Part shown: positions 8,855-17,541 of the stretch, piece by piece
How the letters are laid out: the number at the start of each line of letters is the position of its first letter
How positions within the stretch are numbered: the stretch's first letter is position 1
Origin: Hymenobacter metallicola
Lineage (GTDB): Bacteria; Bacteroidota; Bacteroidia; Cytophagales; Hymenobacteraceae
Direction of reading: 5' to 3'
Assembly (NCBI RefSeq): GCF_004745645.1
Contig: NZ_SRMB01000003.1
Location: 310,001 to 374,000, forward strand
DNA: 64,000 nucleotides
Made by a program: the position numbers and the translations under genes
Notes under the pieces: model-generated
Databases searched by the model: none
Seen by the model: the letters and a program-made list of their open reading frames with translations, nothing else
Told to the model about the DNA's origin: nothing

Positions 8855-9286
8855 TTAAGCAGACTTCCGGTATTCGGCGGAGGCCTGCGAGTTGACGAGC
8901 AGCGTGGCGCACGGGGCCGTGCGCACCACGGCCTCGGCGGTGCTGCCCATCAAAAAGCGGGTTAGCCCGGTCTGGCCGTGTGCTCCTATTACGATTAAAT
9001 CGGCGGCGTGGCGGCGGGCGGCGGCCACGATTTCAGTGGCCGCCTCGCCCCGTAAGATGCTGGTAGTCACGTGGGCACCGGCTTGCTCCGCGGCAGCCCG
9101 GTGGTGCGCCAGCTGCGAGGCCAAGGCCATATCCTCCGTATCGGTGGCCAGGGCTGGCTGCGGGGTCAGCACGTGCAGCAGCCGCAGTTCCGCCTTGGCT
9201 CCTGCCGCCAGCGTTGCCGCATAGGCCACCAACGACGCAGTAGCCACCGAGAAGTCGATTGGGCAAAAAATGAGCGAAAGAGTCAT
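8855..9286 (-). CDS. Universal stress protein (UspA family)
   Basis: A 143-residue single-domain Usp. The N-terminal strand SLIFCPIDFS contains the Asp that contacts adenine in ATP-binding members. The C-terminal GAHGQTGLTRFLMGSTAEAVVRTAPCATLLV contains the G-x2-G-x9-G-(S/T) nucleotide-binding motif (GAHGQTG...GST). It is therefore probably an ATP-binding Usp. The ATG at 9286 is preferred; an in-frame extension to 9397 is Pro/Ser-rich and overlaps the TolC-like gene. Its place inside a drug-efflux operon, between channel and adaptor genes, is unusual and suggests that expression is coupled to a stress that the pump relieves. Confidence 0.92.
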   Translation of the reverse strand: MTLSLIFCPIDFSVATASLVAYAATLAAGAKAELRLLHVLTPQPALATDTEDMALASQLAHHRAAAEQAGAHVTTSILRGEAATEIVAAARRHAADLIVIGAHGQTGLTRFLMGSTAEAVVRTAPCATLLVNSQASAEYRKSA

Positions 9287-9390
9287 AGGGGGTGAACTTG
9301 AGAAATGGGGAGAGGGCGAGTTTGGTGCTGGTGGTGCCAAGGGCGAGGTAGAACGTCCACTCCCCATTTCACCAGCTGCCCAGCTGCCCC

Positions 9391-10716
9391 CTACCAAATT
9401 TGCTCGCCGGTAGCGCGCTTGAGCTGGTACTGGCCCAGCGTGTAATTGTAAATAGCCTGCAGGCGGGCCAAACGGGCCTGAGCCAGGGAGGTTTCCGCGT
9501 CGAGTACGTCGAGGTTGGTGCCTACGTCGTAACGGTAGCGCGCTTTGGCCCGGGTCAGGGCATCGGTGGCTTGGGCAATCTGCAACTGGGCATTTTCGTA
9601 GCGGGCGGTGCTGGCCTGCATATTATTGGCAGCCTGCCGCACGTCGGCCCGGATCTGCTCCTGGGTATCGAGAATGCGCGACTGGGCGCCGCGAATGTTG
9701 GCCAGAGCCTCGACGCGCTGGTTTTTGTTCTTGTTGCCGTCGTAGATGGGCACGTTCAGCTGCACCACCCCTACCGTGTTCGGCCGGATGCGGTTAAGCT
9801 CGGGCTGATAACCGTTCTTGGCTCCTACCTGGCCCCCGATACCCAGCACGGGCATGTTGCTGCGCTCAATAAGCTTCAGATTCAGGTTGGCGGTTTGCTC
9901 GGCGTCGCGGGCCAGCTTCACTTCCGGGCGGTTTTCCACGGCCTGGTTCAGGGCCGCATTCACGTCAACCGTCTGGGGGGTGTAGGCAAAGGCGCCACGC
10001 ACGGGCACGTTCACATACTCGGGCTTGTGCAGCAAACGGGCCAGCTGCACCTGCTGGTTTTGCAGCTGGTTTTCCAGATCAATGCGGGTGTTCTGGGCCT
10101 GGGTGATACGCACCTGAGTAGTCGTCACGTCGAACTTCGTGCTTACGCCACCTTCCACCCGCTTTTCCATCTCGCGCTGGTGCTGGCGCAGGGAGGCAAT
10201 CTGGGCGTCCTGCACCTTAATACTCTCCCGCACAAACAGGATGTTATAGTACACCTGGGCCGCCGAGTACGCCAGGTCACGGCGGGTCACGTTGATGTTG
10301 TCAACGGCCGTGAGGCGGCGGCTTTCGGCCAGGTTATAGGTGGCTTCCTTTTTACCGAAGTCCAAGAGCCCGTATTGCAGGGTGATGTGGGCGTCGTAGT
10401 TGTTGTTGGGCTGAAACTGGAAGGCCGGCGCGTCGGGAGCAATTTGCAGCTTCACCACCGGGTCAATCCGGGTGTAGGTGGCCGTACCCGTTACCTGGGG
10501 CAGGAAGCCGCCCCGGCTTTGCGTAACGCGGCTGGTAGCCGCGTTGACTTCCTCTTCGAGAGTCGTAATGGCGGGGTTAGCATCCAGTACTGCCCGGATG
10601 GTACCGTCTAAGGCAAGAGAATCAGAAATAATCGGCCCTTGTGCGGAGGCCGTGCCAGCCACCGAGGCTAGCCCAAGGGCTAAAAGCGGAGCGGCAAATG
10701 TTGGTCGGGAAAGCAT
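9391..10716 (-). CDS. TolC family outer membrane efflux protein
   Basis: A 441-residue outer membrane channel. It has a signal peptide (LLALGLASVAGTASAQG) and two repeats of the OEP domain, with long amphipathic helices rich in Gln/Ala (LEEEVNAATSRVTQSRGGFLPQVTGTATYTR pattern; LDTQEQIRADVRQAANNMQAS; DVLDAETSLAQARLARLQAIYNYTLGQYQLKRATG near the end). The repeated AETSLAQARL-type motif and the C-terminal YNYTLGQYQLKRATG are diagnostic. It is the first gene of the minus-strand efflux operon and diverges from the sigma54-type regulator at 10932. It supplies the outer membrane duct for the EmrAB-like pump. Confidence 0.95.
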   Translation of the reverse strand: MLSRPTFAAPLLALGLASVAGTASAQGPIISDSLALDGTIRAVLDANPAITTLEEEVNAATSRVTQSRGGFLPQVTGTATYTRIDPVVKLQIAPDAPAFQFQPNNNYDAHITLQYGLLDFGKKEATYNLAESRRLTAVDNINVTRRDLAYSAAQVYYNILFVRESIKVQDAQIASLRQHQREMEKRVEGGVSTKFDVTTTQVRITQAQNTRIDLENQLQNQQVQLARLLHKPEYVNVPVRGAFAYTPQTVDVNAALNQAVENRPEVKLARDAEQTANLNLKLIERSNMPVLGIGGQVGAKNGYQPELNRIRPNTVGVVQLNVPIYDGNKNKNQRVEALANIRGAQSRILDTQEQIRADVRQAANNMQASTARYENAQLQIAQATDALTRAKARYRYDVGTNLDVLDAETSLAQARLARLQAIYNYTLGQYQLKRATGEQIW

Positions 10717-10747
10717 CGGAATACAGCTTGTTGGTGAGCGGCTGTTA

Positions 10748-10763
10748 CCTAACCTTGTGCCAA
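10748..10763 (-). promoter_or_regulatory. Candidate sigma54 (-24/-12) promoter of the efflux operon
   Basis: Read on the minus strand, TTGGCAC is a perfect -24 element. Ten bases after its GG lies GG, where the -12 element should have GC, so the second half is imperfect. It would start transcription about 20 bp before the TolC-like ATG. The sigma54 activator gene next door makes it more likely than chance, but it is unproven. Confidence 0.35.
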
Positions 10764-10882
10764 CCGATTAAAACCGAATTAATTTTCTTTAAAACTGGCC
10801 TTTACAGCTCAGAATCAGGTTTTATTTTTTTACTGCGGCCGCCACGAAACCATCCCTGCGGCTCGCTGTTATCCTCATATAT

Positions 10883-10918
10883 CAGGAAATCCTAAAATAA
10901 AATCCTGCTATTTCAGGA
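10883..10918. promoter_or_regulatory. Candidate activator-binding inverted repeats
   Basis: Two inverted repeats built from the half-site CAGGA/TCCTG: CAGGAAATCCT (10883-10893) and TCCTG-N6-CAGGA (10903-10918). They lie in the divergent region about 120-155 bp upstream of the candidate sigma54 promoter and just before the regulator's own ATG. Their position fits an upstream activating sequence and autoregulation. Confidence 0.4.
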
Positions 10919-10931
10919 AAATATCACGGGT

Positions 10932-13025
10932 ATGTCTAATCAGGATGAATCTTTGCTGCTCTATCTGAACGAGGCCATTGCCACTACCCGGAGCAAGGAA
11001 AAGCTGTTTCAGATCGTCACGGAAAAACTCCGGCTAATCTTTCCTTTCGATATGATTGCCGTTGTCACCTTTGATGCCGCTCACCAGTACAAGCGCCTTT
11101 TTATGCGCGACTACCTCGGCGATGCGCCCTACAATGAGGCGCAGATGACGGAAGCTACGCCGGTAGCCGGCTCGCCCACCGAGCTGTTTGTGCGCGACCC
11201 GCGGGTGCAGCAGGTGGATATTCGGGAGCTGACCCCCAACTATCCGGAGTTCATGCCCTTCGTCCTGATGCAGCAGCGGGGTATTTACTTTACCACGTTT
11301 GTGCCCCTGCGCACTGGCGGGCAGCTGATTGGCCTGCTTTCCATGGCCGCCCGCCGCCGGCCCGAGTTTACCCCGGACGACCTGACGCTGCTGGAAAAAA
11401 TTGGTAGCCTGATAGCCGTGGCCGTTAGCAACGCGCTGGCCTTTGAGGAAGTAGCTCGGCGCGAACGGGAAAAATCCTTGCAGCTAACGGTGAATAACGC
11501 CCTGCTCAGCCGCAAAGACCGGGCAGCCCTATTCCTGACGGTGGCCGAGGAAATTGACCGGATTGTATCCATCGACTACTTCGGTGTCCGGATTCGGCGC
11601 CCGGCCACGGGCACCCAGGGGTTCGTCGAATTCTCGAAGCAGCCCGACGGCAGCTTTCTGCTCCTGGAAGACAGCCGCTGGGAAGGCGTACCCGGGCGGG
11701 AACAGATGCAGGCCGAAATTATCGGGGCCTTTATGGAGCCGGTTATGCTTACCGGTCCCGAGTTTGAGCTGGCGGCCCGGCGCTACCGCATGCTGCAGTA
11801 CGCCATGGAAAAGAACGGTACCCGCTCGATGCTGGGGGTGCCGCTCTGGAACAAGGCCGAGCACGCCGCCGTCCTGGTACTGGCGGCTCGGCGGCCCGAT
11901 GCCTTCACCACCGACGACCTAGCTTTGGTGATGAGCCTGGCTCCGCAAATCACGCTGGCTATGCAAAACCTGTACGCCTTCGAGCAGATTGAAGCCTTGC
12001 GGGCCCAGCTGGAGCGGGAGAAAACCTACCTCATCGACGAAATCAACACGACGGCCAAGTTCGAGGACTTCGTGGGCCAGAGCGCCATTATGCAGCAGGT
12101 CCAGACCCGCATCAGCCAAGTGGCTCCCACCGATACGACTGTATTAATCACGGGCGAAACCGGCACTGGCAAGGAGCTGGTGGCCCGGGCCCTGCACAAC
12201 CTTTCCCCGCGCAAAGAACGGGCTTTGATTAAGCTCAACTGCGCCGCCTTGCCCGCCCAGCTCATCGAATCCGAGCTGTTTGGTCACGAGAAAGGTGCTT
12301 TCACCGGGGCCCACGACCGGCGCATCGGCAAGTTTGAGCTGGCCGATGGGGGCACTATTTTCCTGGATGAAGTCGGGGAGCTGCCCCTGGACTTGCAGGC
12401 CAAATTATTGCGCGTGCTCCAGGAAAAGGAATTTGAGCGAATCGGGGGCCGCCGCGTGATTCAGACCGACGTGCGCGTTATTGCGGCCACCAACCGGGTG
12501 CTGGAAGAGGAAGTAGCGGCCGGCCGCTTCCGGGCCGACCTGTATTACCGCCTCAACGTGTTTCCCATCCGGCTGCCAGCCCTACGGGAGCGGCCCGAGG
12601 ATATCGAGCCCCTGATGCGCCACTTCTTGGAGCGGTTTACCAAACAGATGGGCAAGCCCGTGCGCGGCCTGCGGGAGCGGGATTTGCGGGCCATGCAGCA
12701 GTACGGCTGGCCCGGCAACGTGCGGGAGCTGGAACACGTGCTGGAGCAGGCTGTCATTGTCAGTCAGGGGCCGTTTCTGGAGTTTGCGGGCTTCTCGGCC
12801 GCCGCGGCCCAGGCCAGTCCGCCCTTGTCGTTTCTGGAGCAGAACCAGCCGCTCAAAACCCTCAAAGAGCAGGAACGGGACCATATTCTGGCGGCTTTGA
12901 AGCGCACGGGCGGCCGGGTCAGCGGGCCAAACGGAGCCGCTGCTATTCTGGATATCAATGCCAAGACGCTGGAGGCCCGGATGAAAAAGCTCGGTATCCG
13001 GCGGGAGCATCAGGTAGCTGAATAA
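10932..13025 (+). CDS. Sigma54-dependent transcriptional activator with two GAF domains
   Basis: A 697-residue enhancer-binding protein. It has two GAF-type sensor domains (about 10-175 and 180-355), a central AAA+ domain with Walker A GETGTGKE (about 408-415), the sigma54-contacting loop GAFTGA (about 455-460) and FLDEVGELPLDLQAKLLRVLQEKEFERIGG, then a Fis-type C-terminal helix-turn-helix (about 650-690; ILAALKRTGGRVSGPNGAAAILDI). No receiver domain is present, so the signal is probably a small ligand or redox cue sensed by the GAF domains, as in NorR/FhlA-type activators. It diverges from the efflux operon and is its likely regulator. Confidence 0.93.
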   Translation: MSNQDESLLLYLNEAIATTRSKEKLFQIVTEKLRLIFPFDMIAVVTFDAAHQYKRLFMRDYLGDAPYNEAQMTEATPVAGSPTELFVRDPRVQQVDIRELTPNYPEFMPFVLMQQRGIYFTTFVPLRTGGQLIGLLSMAARRRPEFTPDDLTLLEKIGSLIAVAVSNALAFEEVARREREKSLQLTVNNALLSRKDRAALFLTVAEEIDRIVSIDYFGVRIRRPATGTQGFVEFSKQPDGSFLLLEDSRWEGVPGREQMQAEIIGAFMEPVMLTGPEFELAARRYRMLQYAMEKNGTRSMLGVPLWNKAEHAAVLVLAARRPDAFTTDDLALVMSLAPQITLAMQNLYAFEQIEALRAQLEREKTYLIDEINTTAKFEDFVGQSAIMQQVQTRISQVAPTDTTVLITGETGTGKELVARALHNLSPRKERALIKLNCAALPAQLIESELFGHEKGAFTGAHDRRIGKFELADGGTIFLDEVGELPLDLQAKLLRVLQEKEFERIGGRRVIQTDVRVIAATNRVLEEEVAAGRFRADLYYRLNVFPIRLPALRERPEDIEPLMRHFLERFTKQMGKPVRGLRERDLRAMQQYGWPGNVRELEHVLEQAVIVSQGPFLEFAGFSAAAAQASPPLSFLEQNQPLKTLKEQERDHILAALKRTGGRVSGPNGAAAILDINAKTLEARMKKLGIRREHQVAE

Positions 13026-13152
13026 TCCTGGCCCGGGGGCGTAGCGCAACCGACAACTGAAACGCGCTACTCGCGGCCCCGGCCCGGCTAATAAGCCCCC
13101 GAAGCCGAACCCCGTGTGATTAGTTGGCGTTTTGCGTGTACTTTCCGACCTG

Positions 13153-14469
13153 ATGCCCGACTCCGCCGCCCCGTTTACCCCCGCTCAGCTTACCCGTGAC
13201 CATGTGCTGCGGGCTTTGCGCCAGATTGACCGGGAAAGCCAGCCCTTGCCGCCCAGCACGGTGTATGATCTGGTCTACAAAGGCCGGCGCTACCCGCCCC
13301 GGCCCGTGCTACAGCTGGCGTTTCGCCTGGCCAGCGGGCAGCCGGAAGCCGCCCTGCCCCTGCTGGCCGGCACCCCGACCAACTCCGTGCTGGAGCGCCT
13401 CGACTTCACGGTTACGACCAAGCGGCCCGTGCTGGCCAACTCGCCCCACGACGGCGACGTGGCCGCGCAGGAAGCTATGCAGGAGCTGTACACTGGCAAC
13501 GGCCGGGAAAACCCAGCCGCGGGGAAGCCCAGCCCGGTGCGGGCGGAAATGCCGGCGTCCGAACCTTTAGTACCCTACGAGCTGCCGCCCGCTACGCCCT
13601 ACACCCACGAGCTGGCGTTGCAGGAGCTGTTTTTGTCGGCCGACTCCCTGGCCCAGGCGGAAGCCGCGCTGCAGCGCCGCCGCAACCTGATTTTGCAGGG
13701 CCCGCCGGGCACGGGCAAGACGTTTCTGGCCCGCCGCCTGGCCTGGCTGCGCCTGGGCAGCACCGATGCCAGCCGGGTGGAGCTGGTGCAGTTTCACCCC
13801 AGCTACAGCTACGAAGACTTTATCCAGGGCTTCCGGCCCGATGGGCAGGGCGCTTTTCGTCTCACGCCCGGCGTGCTGCTCGATAGTTGCCGCAAGGCTG
13901 CCAACGACCCGTCCAAGCCGTATTTCCTGCTGATTGACGAAATCAACCGGGGCAACGTGAGCCGGATTTTCGGGGAGTTGCTGCTGCTGCTGGAAGCCGA
14001 CAAGCGCGGGCCGGCCCACGCCGTGCGCCTGCCCTACGCCCCGGCCGATGCGGCCCGCTTCTTTGTGCCCGACAACCTCTTCGTAATTGGCACCATGAAT
14101 ACGGCCGACCGGTCGTTGGCGCCCCTGGATTACGCCCTGCGCCGCCGTTTTGCCTTTGTGCAGATGCAGCCCGAGTTTGGCACGCCCTTGCAGACGTTTT
14201 TGGCCGGTCACCACGTGCCCAAAGCGGTTATCGGCCGCTTGGTGAGTCGCCTTACCGAACTCAACCAGGCCATTGCCGACGACCCGGAGCTAGGCCCCGA
14301 TTTCCAGCTGGGCCACAGCTATTTCTGTCAGCCTCCGGCCAACCCCACCGAGGCCCCGGCTTGGCTGGAGGCCATTCTAAGCCAGGAAATTGCGCCTTTG
14401 CTCAACGAGTATTGGCTCGACCAGCCCGCCAAGGCCGCTGCGCACCGCAAAAAGCTGCTGGCCAACTAA
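13153..14469 (+). CDS. mcrB: McrB-type AAA+ GTPase, type IV restriction
   Basis: A 438-residue motor subunit of a modification-dependent restriction system. The N-terminal 90 residues (DHVLRALRQIDRE, STVYDLVYKGRRYPPRPVLQLAF, NSVLERLDFTV) look like the compact head domain found at the N-terminus of ScoMcrA/McrB-like proteins rather than the E. coli McrB DNA-binding domain. After a variable linker comes the AAA+ domain, with Walker A QGPPGTGKT (about 182-190), Walker B FLLIDEINRGN (about 258-268) and the McrB signature MNTADRS (about 315-321). The ATG at 13153 is chosen over a TTG at 13132. It lies 9 bp before mcrC, a typical operon. Confidence 0.93.
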   Translation: MPDSAAPFTPAQLTRDHVLRALRQIDRESQPLPPSTVYDLVYKGRRYPPRPVLQLAFRLASGQPEAALPLLAGTPTNSVLERLDFTVTTKRPVLANSPHDGDVAAQEAMQELYTGNGRENPAAGKPSPVRAEMPASEPLVPYELPPATPYTHELALQELFLSADSLAQAEAALQRRRNLILQGPPGTGKTFLARRLAWLRLGSTDASRVELVQFHPSYSYEDFIQGFRPDGQGAFRLTPGVLLDSCRKAANDPSKPYFLLIDEINRGNVSRIFGELLLLLEADKRGPAHAVRLPYAPADAARFFVPDNLFVIGTMNTADRSLAPLDYALRRRFAFVQMQPEFGTPLQTFLAGHHVPKAVIGRLVSRLTELNQAIADDPELGPDFQLGHSYFCQPPANPTEAPAWLEAILSQEIAPLLNEYWLDQPAKAAAHRKKLLAN

Positions 14470-14478
14470 GGGGCGGGT

Positions 14479-15510
14479 ATGATTCCGATTCAGAACCTCT
14501 ACTACCTGCTGTGCTACGCCTGGAACCGGCTTCCCGAGCGGGAGGAGCTTCTCGCCATTGAGGCGGCCCCGTTTCACAAGCCGCTGGAGCTACTCACGCA
14601 GGTGCTGCTCACGGGCACCCGCCGCCTGCTGCGCCAAGGCCTGGAAAAAAGGTACTTGGAGCAAGCAGAAGAGCTAGCCGAGCTGCGGGGCCGCCTGTTG
14701 CTGGCGCCCAGCCTGAGCCAGGATCTGCTGCGGCGGGGCCGGGCGGTGTGCGCCTACGACGAGCTGAGCCCCGCTACGCCCTTCAATCAACTGCTGCTCG
14801 GGATGCTGGAGCAACTGGGCCGGACCCGCAGTCTGCCCGCGGCGCTCCGACAGGAAGTGCGGGCCGTGCGGCGCCGGTTTCCGGCTACGGTGCAGGCCCA
14901 GGCCTGCACGGCGGCCACGCTACGCCAAGTGCGCCGCCTGCGGCCCCGGGGGCTGGAAGCCTTTCTGCTCAATATCTGCACCCTGCTTTACCAGAGCGCC
15001 CTACCCGCCCCAGAGGCCACCAGCCGCAGCCGCTTCCGCGACTTCCGGCGCGACGAGCGGCTCATGGCCCAGCTGTTTGAGGCCTTTGTGCGCAACTTCT
15101 ACCGGCACGAGCAGCGCCAGTTCCGGGTGTTGTCCGAAACCATAGCCTGGCAGGCCGAGGCCGAGCAGCCCACTGACCTGGCCCTGCTGCCGACGATGAT
15201 AACCGACACCACCCTGGAGGCAGCCGAGCGCAAAATCATCCTCGACACCAAGTACTATACGGCCGCCCTACGCCCCCGCTACGACCAGCAGCGCCTGATT
15301 TCGCCCCACCTCTACCAGCTCTACGCCTACCTGCAAAACCAGCCCGCCGCGCCTGGTCAGCAGCTCGAAGGCATTCTGCTCTATCCGGCTGCCAAGCACG
15401 AACTAGCCGCCCGCTACACGTTGGGCGGCTTCCCGGTCCGCGTTGTCACCATCGACTTAAACCAGCCCTGGCCCGGCATTGCCAAAGATTTACTGGCCTT
15501 GATTCAGTGA
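14479..15510 (+). CDS. mcrC: McrC family nuclease subunit
   Basis: A 343-residue partner of McrB. The start IPIQNLYYLLCYAWNRL is the usual McrC N-terminus of the short family that lacks the E. coli DUF2357-like lead. The middle is helical (RNFYRHEQRQFRVL). The C-terminal PD-(D/E)xK-like nuclease core shows an acidic residue in LLPTMITDTTLE, then ILDTKYY (D-x-K). The canonical PD before the first acidic residue is replaced by PTMITD, so the exact metal ligand is uncertain. It probably cuts DNA bearing modified bases when driven by McrB GTP hydrolysis. No methyltransferase is adjacent, as expected for type IV. Confidence 0.92.
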   Translation: MIPIQNLYYLLCYAWNRLPEREELLAIEAAPFHKPLELLTQVLLTGTRRLLRQGLEKRYLEQAEELAELRGRLLLAPSLSQDLLRRGRAVCAYDELSPATPFNQLLLGMLEQLGRTRSLPAALRQEVRAVRRRFPATVQAQACTAATLRQVRRLRPRGLEAFLLNICTLLYQSALPAPEATSRSRFRDFRRDERLMAQLFEAFVRNFYRHEQRQFRVLSETIAWQAEAEQPTDLALLPTMITDTTLEAAERKIILDTKYYTAALRPRYDQQRLISPHLYQLYAYLQNQPAAPGQQLEGILLYPAAKHELAARYTLGGFPVRVVTIDLNQPWPGIAKDLLALIQ

Positions 15511-15536
15511 GATAGTGGAATAGTGCGTTTACGAAG

Positions 15537-15706
15537 TCGTGTCATTGGAAGGAAGCATGACGAAGCCAGCCGTCCGCTGCGCAGCACAGTACATTCTCTA
15601 TATATCGGAAAGCTCTTTACTAGACGCGGTAGCAAGGGGCTTTTCACAAAGAAAGGCTCGGCCTATTTCAGCGGACGGCTGGCTTCGCAAGCTCGCTGTG
15701 ACACGA
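15537..15706. repeat. REP/MITE-like long hairpin element
   Basis: Outer arms TCGTGTCA (15537-15544) and TGACACGA (15699-15706), plus perfect 18-base inner arms beginning GAAGCCAGCC (15562-15579) and their complement (15669-15686), around an 89-base centre. Many Bacteroidota genomes carry dispersed intergenic elements with GTCAT-type ends and CGTCCGCTG cores. I infer that this is one copy. The short open frames across it are by-products. It occupies most of the 363-base gap between mcrC and tldD. Confidence 0.6.
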
Positions 15707-15873
15707 GCCTCGGTACCTCAGCATCGCCCTTCACACTTGTGCTTTAAGCATTGCTTCACCTTTTCTTCCTTTCATGCAGCCCCCTGGCACTGCCGTGGTC
15801 TATTGCTGTTGAATTTCCCCGCATTTCTGCTTAAACTGCCTTTCCCTCCTTCTATTTACCAAACTTCTACCCC

Positions 15874-17523
15874 TTGAAACGACGCGAATTTGTCGGGCTG
15901 ACCAGCTTAGCGGCCGGCGCCCTGTTCCTGCCCAGTTTCCCCGGTTTCGGTGGCACGCCCGTTGACCCGGCGCGCCTGCTCGAAGGCGTGGACCCTGCCC
16001 TGAAAAAGCGCCTGGCCGACGCGGCCCTGAACGCCGCCAAATCAGCAGGAGCCACCTACGCCGACGTGCGGATTGGCCGCTATTTGAATCAGAGCATTTT
16101 CACCCGCGAAAAGCAGGTGCAGAATATCACCAGTGGCGAGAGTTTCGGTGCCGGGGTGCGGGTGCTGGCCAATGGTACCTGGGGCTTTGCCGCTACCAAC
16201 ACGGTAACGGAAGCCGGCTTGGCCAAAGCCGCCCAGCTGGCCGTAGCCATTGCCAAGGCCAATGCCAAAGTGCAGAAGGAAAAAGTAAACCTGGCCCCGC
16301 AGAAAGGCTATGGCGAGGTAAGCTGGAAAACCCCGATTGTGCAGAACTCTTTCGAGGTGCCCATTGCCCAGAAAGTGGATTTGCTGCTGGCAGCCAACGC
16401 CAAAGCCCTCGACAACGGCGCTAACTTCGTCAACTCGGCCCTGTTTCAAATCAACGAGCAGAAGTACTTTGCCAGCACCGACGGCTCCTATATCGACCAG
16501 GATGTGCACCGCATCTGGCCCACCTTCGGCGTAACGGCCGTAGACCGCGGCACCGGCAAGTTTCGCACCCGCGAAGCTCTGAGTGCCCCCATGGGCCTGG
16601 GCTACGAATACATGACGCCCAAAGCCGCCGACAAAATTGCCGGCCCCGCGGGCACCGGCCTCATCGGCTATAAGAACAGCTACGACATTCTGGAAGACGC
16701 CGCCCTGGCCGCCCAGCAGGCCAAAGCCAAGCTCACGGCCAAATCGGTGACGCCGGGCAAGTACGACATCGTGCTCGACCCTAACCACCTGGGCCTGACC
16801 ATCCACGAAAGCATTGGGCACGCCACCGAGCTGGACCGCGTGCTGGGCTACGAGGCTAACTACGCCGGTACTTCGTTTGCCACCTTGGAATGGAAAGCCA
16901 AAAACCAGCCCTACGGCTCGAAACTGGTCAACATCATTGCCGACAAAACCCAGCCCGGCTCGTTGGGCGCGGTGGGCTACGACGACGAGGGCGTGAAAAC
17001 CAAGCAGTGGGACATTATCAAGGATGGCAAACTGGTAGACTACCAGAAAATCCGGGACCAGGCCGCCATGGTGGGCCAGAATGAGTCGGATGGCTGCTGC
17101 TACGCCCAGTCGTGGCAGGATGTGCAGTTCCAGCGCATGGCCAATATCAGCCTCAAGCCCGGCACCCAGAAAATGAGCGTGGACGACATGATTAAGGGCG
17201 TCGATAAGGGCATCTACATTGCCGGCCGCGGCTCGTTCTCTATCGACCAGCAGCGCTACAACTTCCAGTTTGGCGGCACGGTGTTCTACGCTATTGAGAA
17301 AGGTAAAATTGCCGGCATGCTCGAAGACGTGGCCTACCAGGCCAACACCCAGGAATTCTGGAACAGCTGCGCGGCCATCTGCGACGAGTCGGACTACCGG
17401 CTGTTCGGGTCCTTCTTCGACGGCAAAGGCCAGCCGCCCCAGGTGTCGGCCGTCAGCCACGGCTCGGCTACCACCCGCTTCAACGGCGTCAACATCATCA
17501 ATACGGCCCGTAAAATCGGCTAA
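15874..17523 (+). CDS. tldD: TldD/PmbA family metallopeptidase, TldD-like
   Basis: A 549-residue zinc protease subunit. The N-terminus KRREFVGLTSLAAGALFLPSFPGFGG looks like a Tat-type signal, which E. coli TldD lacks but Bacteroidota paralogues often have. The catalytic HExxxH motif is HESIGH (about residues 311-316), within LTIHESIGHATELDRVLGYEANYAGTS. The C-terminal part has the glycine-rich NFQFGGTVFYAIEKGKI and NSCAAICDESD segments of the family. It pairs with the PmbA/TldE-like gene 18 bp downstream to form the heteromeric TldD/E peptidase known for degrading unfolded peptides. The start is a TTG at 15874. Confidence 0.94.
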   Translation: MKRREFVGLTSLAAGALFLPSFPGFGGTPVDPARLLEGVDPALKKRLADAALNAAKSAGATYADVRIGRYLNQSIFTREKQVQNITSGESFGAGVRVLANGTWGFAATNTVTEAGLAKAAQLAVAIAKANAKVQKEKVNLAPQKGYGEVSWKTPIVQNSFEVPIAQKVDLLLAANAKALDNGANFVNSALFQINEQKYFASTDGSYIDQDVHRIWPTFGVTAVDRGTGKFRTREALSAPMGLGYEYMTPKAADKIAGPAGTGLIGYKNSYDILEDAALAAQQAKAKLTAKSVTPGKYDIVLDPNHLGLTIHESIGHATELDRVLGYEANYAGTSFATLEWKAKNQPYGSKLVNIIADKTQPGSLGAVGYDDEGVKTKQWDIIKDGKLVDYQKIRDQAAMVGQNESDGCCYAQSWQDVQFQRMANISLKPGTQKMSVDDMIKGVDKGIYIAGRGSFSIDQQRYNFQFGGTVFYAIEKGKIAGMLEDVAYQANTQEFWNSCAAICDESDYRLFGSFFDGKGQPPQVSAVSHGSATTRFNGVNIINTARKIG

Positions 17524-17541
17524 TCCCACGTCTATTTACCC

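Noticed and set aside
15523..15877. Short open frames between mcrC and tldD
   Set aside because: They overlap the inverted-repeat element and encode no recognisable protein.
16042..17529. Large minus-strand frame opposite tldD
   Set aside because: It is an antisense shadow with Gly/Val-rich, low-information sequence; TldD with its HESIGH motif is the real gene.
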